From NCBI RefSeq assembly GCF_001039355.2, contig NW_019775419.1:354929-402863 (forward strand): DNA of 47,935 nt, given 5' to 3'. The notes below the pieces were generated by a model. It was not told where the DNA came from. It worked only from the letters and a program-made list of their open reading frames with translations, and ran no database searches. Shown one piece after another: positions 26,480 through 40,200 of this stretch (positions within the stretch are counted from its first letter, which is position 1; every line of letters starts with the position of its first letter). This stretch comes from Lingula anatina. Its lineage: Eukaryota; Brachiopoda; Lingulata; Lingulida; Lingulidae. The translations under genes and the position numbers were made by a program.

Positions 26480-28208
26480 TTTGCAAGTGGCCTCCAAAGT
26501 TCTTCAAGGCAATGAGTTGAAAAATAACCTACTTCATTTCAACCCACCGACATCAAATTTCTTTATTCAAATGAAATTGTAACAAGTACAATTTAGGGAT
26601 GGGGGAGGGGGGTTTTGATTGAACAAACAATCTTTGTTTATTCACCTTTGACACTGCACTACAGGAGTCTCTCCTCACAGTCTCGATACCCTTGGCATCA
26701 AAAACTGGTTCCTTCTGGTCTACTGTCTCGTACATGAAGCCCACATACCTTTTCTTTGTCTGAAGAACACATGGCAGATACACCTGGAAAACAGCACATG
26801 AATTTTTCTCAAAGTAAATGTACAGTGAACAACCATTGGTGTCAAACCATACCCCATAAAACACTTTTACAAAGAAATCATTTGCAATTATTTTCTACTC
26901 TGTCAGTTATACAGCAAGCTGAAATAAAAATCAATTTTACGGAAAAAAAAGGATTTCGATGACGTAAACCAATGACACCAATACACCAAAGTAAAATACC
27001 TTTTCAAATTTAAGTTTGATAGGTTTGGGATTAGCAGCAGTGACTGCATCTGCAATGTCTTGCCCAATTTTAAAAGCTTGCTCTTTAGTCCTTCCTTTCA
27101 GCAATATGAACAAGCTGTCAGTGTCTCCATACACCACCTTGGCTCCCCATTTTTCAGTCTCCTCTACCATTTGGATGGCTCTTTCTAGAGTTTCTCTGGC
27201 CTTGCTTACAATGCTGTCCCCAATCTAAAAAACAAAACACAAGAAATATGTTCACTTTACGAGAACCTGCAAAAGAACACATGAAATGACAAATGATAAC
27301 AGTTTAGTTCTAAGCACTAGGACAGGTTACTTAAGCCAGGCCTCAAAGAGAATGTGAAGCAAAAAATCCACTTTCAATGTTTACCAGATAAGTACAACAT
27401 ACTAAATATCAAAAATGAAATATTTATCTATATAGTAATATGGATTTATGAGTATAGACACACTACTCCATTTACTGCCTATGCAGTGACAAGGTAAATA
27501 TCTCCTACTCACTTCCACACAAGGCATTCTTCCAGAAAAATTAGCTGAGGTGTAGCCAAAAGTAACATTTGCAATCAGTTTCAAGCCTAACTGTCTGGCA
27601 TTCAGCAGTCTTTCTAAAGCCTACAATACAAAATATACATTTATCAAAGAAACATCATTTAAAAATCATAAAAATTTCATTCAAGAAACAAATACAGAGG
27701 TAAATTCAAATAAACAAAGGAGTTTCAAATCATTTCAAAGCTTACATTTTCACACTATATCCAAACATATGTGAATGATGAATAATTTTGAATATCCCAT
27801 CTTACTTTGGACATAAACGTACAGTATCTTTTATTTTTATGCCATATACTTGCCTTGTCCCCCTTGTGTTTCTTCATTGCTTTTTTCACCATTAGTCTTG
27901 TGTTCAGAATTTCCTCTACCATACTGTAACAAACATTCAAGGTTCAGTGATATTCTTTGATTACAATAAATTTGTGCATTTTTATATTTTAATTTAATAA
28001 ATTCACAACCCCTCCCAATACATTCTGTAAATTTTCAGATTTGCATCAAAAACAACAACAACATCCTCTAGGACCACATTTGGTTGTACATTATGTCAAA
28101 CACCTTTCAAAAAGAGATACCTGGATATGATCCCTTTCCTCACATCTGACTGGACAAAAGCAACTCCACTCGGAGAAACAGACACACTGTTTTTCATTTT
28201 CTGCAAAA

Positions 28209-28260
<52 letters not shown>

Positions 28261-31200
28261 ATTTACAAATACTGAAAAGAATCTAGTTGTAAATATAGGT
28301 AACTGAAAGAACTTTCAACTAGTTGGTTTAATATTGAAAGACACCGCATAACGAACAAGTGGGTAAAGTCATTTTCATTCTACAGACAGTTAATAATATG
28401 TAATATTATTCAAGATGTATTAAAATGTTACCTTTAGAGTTGATGGTGTAACCCTCAGAGTGGTGCAGCCAAATTGAAACTCTCCCTCACTGGAAAAAAT
28501 GAATAACATGGAGGACCAATGGATCAAAGATACAACATACATTTTTTGCTTTATTCCTTTGTAATACTTCATACAACAAATGATCAAAAATATCCTTAAT
28601 AACTGTGAAGGTTTAACTGGTTCAAGCCCTTATTTCATCTTGCTATAATAATGCAAGATGTCTTATGCTACTACTACTTCTTTAACTGATAACAATAATG
28701 GAAGGAATTAATGTTTGTTCATCAGAACTCAAATTCAGTAGATGCAACAACTTCTAATAATCAAAAGCAATTTCATGCATAAAAAGGACAGTAACATTTT
28801 TAACAACTACAAAATCTCAGAGCACTTAACTTGCACTCCATCAACCAATATGACAAGAAATGGGGAGTGATCTTTAATATTTTGGGCATTTCTACAAAAT
28901 TTCTGAGCACTAAACTTACTGTGCATCAACCAACTTATCCACTCTGCCCATACAAGTGGAGTAGCAGTAGTTGTAAGCAATCATTATAGAAGGATAGAGA
29001 GACTGGAAGTCCAGCACCACAACTGGGTGACTATAAAACCTGGACTCTGGCTCTAGGGTAAGTGGAATACACTCTGGGGCCTTCATCTTTGCCCTCTGTT
29101 GAACGCTGGGGGAGACAGCAACATAGTTCATTGGTTTGGCTAGTCTCAGCATCATCGACTCTACACGATACTGAAAAATGATAAAAACACCTGTTGTAGC
29201 ATGATCAGTGCAGGCCTGACACATATATAAAAGATGCCTCGATACAATATACTAATGATACAAATATTATTTCTAGTGTGTTTAATATCTTATGTCAAAA
29301 TTTCAAAAATATTTTACAACCTTCCTTCTGATTAAATTTAAAATACAACTGCAGTAAAAAACAATCTTTGTCTACTTGTTACATTCAAATCAAATTAAGC
29401 ATTCCTTTTTCTCCAATTATGCTACTAACCTGAGAGCCCCTTGACAGCACATGGTAGAACTCTATACCAAACACCCTGCCAAATTCACTGGTTTTCTCAA
29501 TAAGGTCCAGCTGCTGCATTATCTCTATGTTTCCTTTAGTTCTGGTTACATAGTGAGCAATAGTCCTCCATCTGAAACGAATCAATCACAATTTAATTAA
29601 ATGGAGTTTACACCTTAAAAGTGCAGCTGCTTCATTTTATTTTATTTCATTATTTAATGATTCATTTACATATTAATTAATTAATCTATTTATTCACTTA
29701 TCAATCCTTGTTTTTTTCAATTTAATTTTCAATACTCGTTTTGTAAATTTATTTTTTCCATAAGAGATTGGCCATACTATTCATTAGTAATATGATTGTT
29801 GTAAGTGAAAAAAAGATAACAGGACAAGCATTTAAGTTGGTATTACCTGTACAAATCTGTCCTATGTCCATACCAAGAAGTCAATTGTTTGAAAGAGAAA
29901 CATGGAATTCTTCTATGAAGTACATGGAATGCAATGTTCTCAAAAGAGTAGATATTCAAGGTCACCTGAAAAAGTTGGATGAATAATAAGAATTTTGTTT
30001 GGAGTGTCAAAGTAAAAAAATTTGATCTTTATTTTACATTTTGTAAATTATCTCATAATATATTAAGTAATTAAGTTTATAAAAAAATGTAAAATAATAA
30101 TAATAAATAAAAAATAAAAAGCAAAATAATTCCAATTGAAGAACTTTGGAGAACCTAGGTAAAACATTTTGGGACAGCAGCTTAATTTTCTTTAAATCAT
30201 TCAGAATATCATCTGGCATCTTATATTATGAAGCTAAATATTAAATTCAACCAAAATACTGTCATGAAATATTAGAGGTACATAATATATAGTATATCTA
30301 CCTCATGTCTAAGAATCCTCCATAAATTCAATACTATCCTCCCAGCAATGTGAATTTCAGAGTTATAATCTGCTCCCCACTCATCTTTCTCTGCACTGAA
30401 GCTACTCCTTTTGTCTTCACCTTTGAAAAACAAATAATATACAATCCGTAATATTCAATGAACTATGTTTAAAACCAAAATCATTTTTAACAGAGAGGGT
30501 GGTTTTGAAACTGTTCATAATGTTCTACTGACAGGAGGTCTTCATGATTGTAGAATTCACTGAAAGTTTTATTCTACTATACTTGAGAATCTGGTATATT
30601 TTGAAAAGGTTTATTTTTCCTATCGACAGTGTGTCTTCACAATTGTGGAATTCATTGTTGTACATTATAATACCTGGAATTCTAGATATCAAAGAGCACA
30701 GGTTAACTTCCAGATAGGCAGCTCTCTGCAAGAGGTACCCCCAGGACAGCATCTGAATCTCAAAACCAACCAATATGTCAGGATCCCATCTGAAAATTGG
30801 AGAACAAAAATGCAACCCATTATGTGCATCGACCACAAAGGAAAATAAAGGCTGGTGGTTCAATTTTGTGAATAGTTTCATTAGATTAAATGTAAAGCTA
30901 AAGAAAAATGTGATGTTAAATAATAATGATAACTGAAACATTAAAAAATCTATTCTATCAAATTATCTTTAATCTTACACTGGGAATTTCTGAGAGCCTG
31001 AGAAGAAGATGCATTATTCCAATATAAACACACTAACTTTCTCACAAGCTCCAGAAACTTCACAAATAACTCTCTCTCATCCTTCACATAGGACGTCTCC
31101 ATCAAACTGACTCCAGACTTCTGTAACAATGTCTTCTCCCTGTGGCTCAACTTCCCAGTGCTTGAGTCTGCCGCGTCCGTCGATAGTCTCCGACCTTCAT

Positions 31201-34200
31201 CTTGCTCCAAATTGGCCGAAACTGGATCCACAATTATGACCCCTGTCGAAGTCCTTTTCTCGGTTTCTGTGGTGTCATTTAGGATGTGATAAAACACCGA
31301 ACCGATGGCATCAAATTCTGGGTCTGGTCTTAAATCCCCTCTGGTCCAGATAAAAAGTTCCATGCTCATGACTGTCAGATGTTGTACCTGTAATAAAGTA
31401 CATAAATATATAAGATGTTTCCATATTCACTTTGCAGTTTTTGTTATTATTCATTAACTTTTTCACAATCAACAAATTCATTCAAAATGTAAGGAAAAAA
31501 TTTATTGAAATTTTTAATGCCTCACTGAAATTTAAGTGTACAAAATATGTATTGCAACTGGTATATATAATCTTTTTTCTTTATTTTTTCTTAAACTATA
31601 CCTCATGCACAGCTTTGGCATCTTGTAAATTCTGAAGACTGACTTTGAAACCGTACGTGTTGTTGGGAGAAGGTCCCTCAATTTGAGAAACAATTCTCTG
31701 GTTGAGAGGGGTCCCTGCAGCATTCTGGAGAAAACAAAAACATCATGCACACATAAAAAAAGCTTCAAAGTCCCAAAATTCATATAAATAATCATGTTCC
31801 ATATGGCTCTTGGTGAGGCAATGTTACAATGTTTCGTGACACTAATATCAGAGCCTTCAGTAAATCTAAAATCTAATTGGTTTTAATGGTTCTGAAGTTC
31901 TTGTCATGTTCATAGAAAATGGAAATTAAATGTTGGTCACAGATTTCAGTGAGATAAACAAACCTAAATAATGTGTAAAAATAATGCTTTACCTTCATCT
32001 GACTTGACAACAAAGTCTTTCTCAACAAGTTCTCAGTCCCTGTTGACAGCCGTCTAATTCTTGATAACTTTCTCGCTGGAGTTGCTGCTGAGGTAGAGGG
32101 AGAGTCATCATTTCCAGTTCTCATCTTGTTCTCACCTACAATTGGTGTACAACTTGGGACCTCAATGTCAATAAATGAGGCCTTCTTAACTGGTGTACTG
32201 TGCTGTAAACTGGAGTTGGAATCTTCAGACACCTTTCTTTTCCTACTCTGAGGTATTGACGGAGTGCTTGTAGAAGGTGTAACATCATCTGAGAGTTTTC
32301 TTTTTCTGCTAACAGATGGCGTCGCTGTGCATGCTGACAGAGGTGGTGATTGGTCCCACCTAGTTGGTGATTTCAATCTTGCAGGTGGGTTGGAGATCTC
32401 TTTCTCATAACTGACCGATTCTACATCTTTGCTATCTGAAAGTGTGCGTTTCAGGTAGACAATTTTCACAAAGTCTGGTTTTGATGTTTTTGGCGTAACA
32501 TCTGGTCCCTTTTCATCAATTGCAACTTCACATGACTCAGATTTCTTGTCAGAGAGAGAGGTTTCCACTTTTGTACTCTCACAGGGGTCTGTACTCTTCG
32601 GAATCTTTTCTTCTTTTACATCTTGACCATAAAGCCATCTCCTCACAGACCTGACATTTGGAGGTGGCCTACATGGAGTCATCACCACTTTAGTGTTTCC
32701 ATGCAAACTTTTCTTCAGTTCAGGATTTTTCTTGATTTCATCAATCAAACTGAAGTCATCACCCTGAGACAGGAACTCTTGACCTGAGAATTTTGATGCC
32801 ATTCTGAATTGCCAACCTTGTATCATGGTGATGGGTAATTCAGTTCTATAATCTGGCAAATCTGCCACCTATAAATATCATAATGCGCAAATTATTAAAA
32901 GAAATAGTTACAGACACTACAGGTTATATTGGCAAGTAAAAACTAAATTTCTTATCTACATTGCTTTTATATATATTTATATAGTAAAGGAGGTCCACAG
33001 AGGTAACAGAAATCTCAAGCTGATGTGTCAAAGAGAGGTAATATTTTATTAATTTACCAGGGGTGACTGCAGTTTCAACACTCTGCCTCCAAGCTCTCTG
33101 AAAATAAAAATGGAAATATGCAATGATTTTTCAATTTGCCCAATAGTCACTTGCGCTTTTTAAGTTCAAATTCGGCACCACGACAGTTTTCCAAACAAGC
33201 AATTTAGTAGCTTTCATATTTCTGACTTCTAACAACTTTTTCCGATTTTAAGGTGTACTGTCACCTTGTTTCATACTTATAAACCTAGATTTGTTTTAAT
33301 GCTAACAGCCATTTTATCAATCCGATGGATGTTCTCAAAAGTACTTACTTTGGTTTTTCTGGCATGTCCTGAGGTACACTACAATGGGGGTCAACGACCT
33401 GTTCTTCTCCAAGATCAAAGCTGACCAAAGACTTAATGACCTCATCCCTGCTTGGTGGAAGTTTGACTGGTGTCAAAACAGTGGCAGATCTCTGGCAAGT
33501 AGGGTTGAACTTCAGTCCCTCAGAAGTGCATGCAGCATCTGTTGACTTGGGAGCTGCTAATACCTCAAGATTATCTGCAGGTGTGTCTCTATCTTTTGTC
33601 TGGACCTCCTGACACATTTCACCCATTACAACACTGTTGCCCTGGTTACTTAAATCATCATTGTCCTTGTGTTCTGGTAAGTCACTGGGACTGTCAAAGC
33701 TGTCACCATACAGGTCAGGGGAGGTGACAACTTTAGCAGGCATGTCACCTTCAGGAAGATGGACATTTGGGTCCTTGTCACAGCCATTTCCCAACACATC
33801 AGTTTTTCCGACATGTTCTTTTGCAATGCCACCCTCATCCTCACCATCAAAATTAAGCTGTTTCGCCTTCAGTCTATTTACAATTGAGTTGAGGTTTTTT
33901 AATCTTGGTCTTCCACGAGGACTGGAAGGAGAAACTGAGCCATTCACAGGAGAGGTGGAAATCAAAGAGGATTTGGGCAATACAGGTGTAGAATAAGATT
34001 GAGGTAATTCATGGGGAAGTTGCCTTGATTCAGTAAATTCATCTTGATCCTGAGCTGGCAATTTTGCAGTTTGATCCACCTGAGTTGTAGTGTTCTGTTT
34101 AAAAGGTGTGTGATTTACTGTTTCAGTTTCTTCAAGAAATGCATCTTTGTCACTGATTAGTGAAGAGGTATCAAAACCTGGCTCTTTGCGAGACTCAGAT

Positions 34201-37200
34201 TTGCCCATGCTAAGATCCATTGGCTTTGACTGTACTGTGTCTCTTGTAAAAAATTCAGCCCTGCCATCTAAGCTTTTGACATCAGTTTCAGAAACATTTT
34301 TCCCAGGTTCAGATCTTCTGTTGGAATTGTTTGAAACTTTTTCTATTTCTGTTGGTATATGTTCTGTAGAGTGGAATAGATTTTTCTTTGAGGACTGTGT
34401 CTTTTTATTTACAGCTGTCAATTTGACCTGAGGGCTTTCACTTGTTGCTGAGGTCTGTGAATTGGAGTGCAGGTCTTTTTCACTGCATTTTGATTTACTG
34501 CTACATGGAGAAAGACTTCTTACAAGCACTGGAGCACTGCATCTGTTTGAAGACCCTTCAGAGGCATGAGAACTTAAGAAACTATCATTACTTTCTTCGC
34601 AAAAGGGAGACCCATGTGTAACTGAAGATCTGGGTGAGCAAGGTCCATCAAGAAGGCTTTCACTCGTTTCAGAATTTAGGGAATGTCGACTTTCTTCACT
34701 CCCAGGAAGTTTATTGCCTTTGTCCAAAGCACCAAAAGTAGATGATTCACAAGAAGATTCCAAAACTACCTGAGAGTCTGTGGTGAACAACCTTTGATGA
34801 TTTTTCACTTTTTCATTTGGAGTTTCTGGATACGAAACAGAAGGCATCAATTCCGGCGGCCCATCCTCATTATCTACAGACTGCTGTGAGTCATCAGCAT
34901 TTGGATCTGGTTGTGAAGGGCTTAACGTAGGTGGTGACATCCTTGATCTCTCATACTCAGCACTGTGCTGGCTAGTCCCATCTGGTTCATCAGAAAAGCT
35001 CACCAGACTCTCATCTGTTTGTGGAACCAAGTACGGTATTGAGGAATCAATGACATCGCCAATGCTGCTATGAGTGGAATGTCTGCTCCTCTGCCCACAA
35101 GGCAGTTCTGAACTTTCACTGCTATTGGGACTTAGAGATGAAGGTGCACTTAGCCAATGTTCAGGGGATTTGCAGATGGGAAGAGATCCCTCGTAGCGAA
35201 GTGGAGAGTCCACAGTTGCGTCTATGGATGATCTTGATTTGAGAATCTCTCTGGGTTTTCGCGGAGATACAATTGTTTTTGACAGCGACTCTGCTGATAA
35301 TGTAGATACTGTACATGATTCAAAATTGTTATCACAAGTGATAGAATCTTTCAATTTGATTGCAGAAATGTGTCCATCTCTTTCGATTGTTTGTTGAGTA
35401 TTGATTTTACTTTTGTCTCTGATATCATCAGTTTCTTCAGGTAAACTACACGGGGACCACGGTCTTGGAGGGCTTCTGTCCCCTTCTTCATCCACCTTTG
35501 GTGTAAAGTATGACATCTTGTACAGTACATCATCGTAAGAGGTTTGAAAATCATCTGTGGTGTCTGTATAAGAGGGCAATTTTGACACTGGAGTATCATC
35601 AGGGGGTAGCAGAGATGGCAAGACAGTCCCATCTTGACTGTTTCTAAATTTCAGTTCAATATTATGAGCATTTCCACCTCTTTTGTTCAGCTGGTTTGTG
35701 ATCACATCCCATGCGCTACTAGGTAAGTTGATATCCTTAAATTTTCCAGATGCTCCATTGTGATATTTTCGTTTTTTGTTTGAGCCATGAACAGAGGCAC
35801 TGTTGGCACGGAATTTTTCTGCTGTGATGTACTTTCTTGGGATGCGACCAAGATTTTTGTGAGGAATGATCCTGGGTTTTCCAATTCCTTCCTGGTTCTG
35901 GTCCCTCAAGTTTGTTTTCTGAATAAAATCTATAGCATTGACAGTTTTACTTACTCCTATATGAAGTTTCTCCACTGCCACTCTCAACTCTTTCACACCT
36001 TTGAACTTCTTTACCAGCAAAATCTTAATAGGTGGCACTGCAGGTTTTATTGCAGGTTTTGTTGTTCTCTTACTGGGTCTTTTTGAAGTTGGCCTGTTTA
36101 ATTTCTTAGCGGCAGCAATTGGTGTTTTCTCTCTAAAGCTACCTGAAATTGATCCAAATGCATAAAAGTCACTATTTGCACCAAACTTGAGTTTTCTTTT
36201 TCTCTTTCTTTGACTTTTGCGGGATAAAGGAATATCTTCATTTGTGAAAATTGAAGGCATATCTTGTGTGTTTGGAGTTCCAACTGGGCTTTCAACTAGT
36301 TCTTCATGTTGAACAGATTCTGAGCTCCTCTCATGAATAGGGAATTCTGTCTCCTCTAAAGTAGCATTTTGTCTTGATATTGCTTCAGTAATTGGTTCCA
36401 ACTTTTTCTTTTTCAGCTTCAACATGCCTTTCGTCCTACTTTTCAGGGAAGTGTTATTCCCTTTTTGTTGTAATACTGGTGGTTTTTCTATGACCTCATT
36501 GTGATCTGTTGTGGGTAAAATTATAGAAGGCCCCAGTTCAGAGGTGTTGTCTGCTCCAACCTCCACCATCTTATCCCCGCTTAAAACACCACCAGGAAAA
36601 AGTTCATTGTCTAAAGAATCTTCAGTTTGTTTCAAGAGAGTAACATTGTCAGATAACAATGGAGGCTTAGACTGGTCTTCCTTAGTTTCTGTGCCCAAAA
36701 TGGGTTGATCAGTAGCATCCATTTCTGGGGACAAAAATATTCTGGGAGAGTCCATCCTATTACATGTAACACTGGCAACACTTAAGTTGACATCATGAAA
36801 AACTACCCTCCCTATTTCAACCATTTTTTCTTGCGGTTCAATGTCTGTAACATTTGATGGTTCAGATTCTTCTGATGCCACTGAGCTGGTATAATTTGCA
36901 TCATCTTTATCAATGGCATCATTGATATTCTTTTCAATAATATCTATGCTGGGTATAACGTTTTTGTTCTGAGTCTCACTGACCATGCTCTCAGTCTCAT
37001 CTGCTCTCTCATCCTTGTTTTCTGCTTTTGCTTTTAAATCTGGGCCTTGCACAGGGGTTTCTTCATTGAAATAATCAAGTTTTTTCGCTTTTGACTCCAT
37101 CACACTTCCTGAGGTTTCTTTCACTGTAGAATGTATATCTGTGTGTACCATTTTGGTTTCAGAGCTAGAATCACACGCATGGACTCTTTTCTGAATATCT

Positions 37201-40200
37201 TGCCTTGACATTTTTCTCAGTTTTAGCCTCTCTTTTCCAATCTTTGATATGTCAAATAGAGTGACCACTTCTAAAGGCACCAAAACATTATCACAACCAT
37301 TATGCATTAAGGAGGTATCACAAAAAGAGTTGAGGTGTACAAATTCGCCTGTCTTAGATCCCAGAGATACATTTTGCATAGATTTGTGATTATTATGACT
37401 CACAGTATCAGAGAAACGTTTGAGACTTGTCCCTGTTTTCTGCTGCAGTGTATGGGTTGTACTGCCATTGTCATCATCTTCTTTATTGTCAGAAAATTCT
37501 GCTGGTTTATCAAGAACTGTACTAAACTTTTGAGTGCTATTCAGAATCAAAGATTTACTGTGTAAAATACTGCTGTCCCAAAGTCTTTCAGCCTGGCCCA
37601 TCCCTTTACTAGTCCTTTTTCGTTTCTCTTCAAGTTTTTTCTTCAGGGATAATTTACTCCTTTGTTTAGTTCTTGTTTGACATTCACCGCTGCTGTCCTC
37701 TCTCTGCAAGTCACTTTTAGAAGGGGATATCAGATCTGTTTTAGCTTTTAACTTCTGAAGTTTTTTTCTTAGTTCTGTAATTTTTAATGGACTTGACTTG
37801 AAATCGGTTGAAATTTCATCCTGTGTTTCTCCCAGAAAACTGTGTTCCTGTTGCTGTTCCTTCTTTGAGTATGTGGCAAACACCTTTGGCAAAACAAGCC
37901 TGGTTGGTGAAACAGATGATGATCTGGACTTCACACTTGCCGAATCTGAGCATGGTTTCATGGGCGAGGATATGGCAGTGTCAGAGTGAAATAAATCATC
38001 GCAGCCCACGCTGTCTAAATATGGCGCATCCTCATTGTCAGACCCCAAGTCCACAGTCGATTTAGTGGGTAATGGCAAGGAATTAAAATCCGAGTTTGAT
38101 GAGGGACTGCCATCTCCAAAGCAAACATGAGATTTTTGAGCAAAAGTTGACAGGTTCTCCTCCCTTTGCACAATAGGATCCTTACTACTTGTATTGGTAA
38201 CCACAGTCTTTTTCGGTGTAGTAAAATTTGGGAAATTTTCTGTTGGTCTTTTATAATTCATTTTTTCAGTTAATTTTTTATCTTTATTATTGCACTTGTC
38301 ATCCACTGTTGCAGAATGCTTATCCTCATTGAGATCAGGAGGACTATTTGGCATAAATTCCTCATAGAGATCTTCAAAGGACTTTCTGTTCACCATTCTT
38401 GTTAGTTTGGGAGGTTCTAATTCCCCAGAGCAAACAGCTTTCTTTTTGTTTTGTAAATTACATCCATTCTTTTTGACAGGAAAATATGTTTTTACTGCTG
38501 AGCTGCTGTCTTCTTCAGCATTACATGTACCATTTTCAATCTCTCTTCCTCTGTCATCGTGGAGCCTCTGTTGCAGTACAGTCCTTTGGGAAAGTTTAAG
38601 GTCACTTTTTGTATCACAAACTTCAAATTTGTCAGTCTCACTTGCAGACTTAGTATTTGGAAATTTGGCTGTGCTTTCGGCATTTTTCCTCATCGCATCA
38701 AAACTCTCCACTGTATAAAGACCACTTTCACCATTGCTACTCTGACTGATAGTCTCAGTTGGTGAATGCTGATGAACAGTGCTTGGTGGTTGTTCTATTC
38801 GCCTGGGACTTTGGTATGGAGGTGAATTAGGTTTGGGTGAAATAAAAGGCCTCACACGACTTCTCCTTCGCTGACAAATTTTTCCAGCATTAACCTCCTT
38901 TATGCCTGTTGTGTTTGAATTTTTAATATCAGGGACAGAGACTCCTGTGTCTTCCTTCGAACTAAGAGGACCTTGTTCCTTAGATTTCTGCTCTGTAATA
39001 TTCAAAGGAAGTCCAGTTTCTTCATTAGCTAGCCTTGGAGCTTGTAAATTGAGGTTCAAATTTTTCTGTTGGGGCTTCATTTTTGTGTACTGCTCCTTTC
39101 TGAAATCATTCAACACAACGTGGCACTTGTGAACGGGGAGAGGAGTTTCTCCAGAAGAAAAAGAGTTTCTCATTTCTAATGATTTGCTGGCACTGATTGT
39201 ATATGTCAATGGGTACTTGTTTTGACCACATGGAAGGACGGGACCTCTGGGTCCAAGTCTTTTCTTTGTTGGACCTGAAAGTACAATGGAATAGTTCATT
39301 CTTTATATTTCATAAGACGTTATTCACCTCTTGCCCTCCCCCCCCCCCCAAACATATATTTATCCAAAATAAGACATAAAACAAAAACTAAGTTTAAAGT
39401 TTAACTTTTCAGTAGTAAACACATATATCAGATGATGAAATATTTGTGCTACAGTCCATATATTAACTAATTTCATCCATGAGAATGCTGAAATTTTTAC
39501 TATACACAATGATCTTTACTACAAACTGAAAAAATCAAACCAAGAAATAAATTAGAAGAATTGTATTCCAAGTAACTTCAAATCTGTAAATAATAAAGAC
39601 TGACAAGAGTTGACAAATCTTCACAGTGGAATGCCAAGGCTACTAATTAAACAAAACTAGTAAAGTCATGTTTCTATTTTGAGTTTTCAGATTGGTAAAA
39701 AATTATCTATTCTTTTACCAGACACATCACCAGGGCCATCATACTGTGGAATCTCATCTTCCTCACTATCACTGCTGGTTTTCTCCACATTTTCCATATC
39801 ACAGTCCTCATCCAAACTGTCAGCAAAAAATAAAAGATTATTGTCATAAAAAATCACATTTTCACAACCTCAACATATTTAAGATTCTACAAAATAAAAC
39901 AAAATAATTCAATACTCATGAATTTTTAAGGCTACTTTCTAGGAATGAACAATATTTAATGAAAATTTATAGACCAGGTATCAAATTACCTTCATAAAAT
40001 CATATCAAAAGATACAAAAGGAATGCCTGCATTGAATTAAATACATGATTTTATGCTCTCTGAGATGAGGGCTGCCTTGTTCATGATATAATACATCTGT
40101 GCACATGTGAATTAAATATAAAATGGCAGGCGCTTTGAACAAGAGGATAATTGCACTTGTATTTTGCATACAGGCTTGCCTGTATTTTCATACACCTCGG

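Larger units (their letters stand above)
27000..29170 (-). other. REV3L: REV3L polymerase active-site exons (motifs A, B, C)
   Basis: Exon 29170-28920 carries motif A (LDFQSLYPSIMIAYN) with the first catalytic Asp. Exons 28200-27513 carry the motif B region (KMKNSVSVSPSG to LIANVTFGYTSANFSG). Exon 27224-27000 carries motif C (VVYGDTDSLF) with the second catalytic Asp pair. All key residues are kept. Confidence 0.95.

Noticed and set aside
33530-39379. Several plus-strand open frames opposite the REV3L giant exon
   Set aside because: They are antisense shadows of a long coding exon and show no domain of their own.
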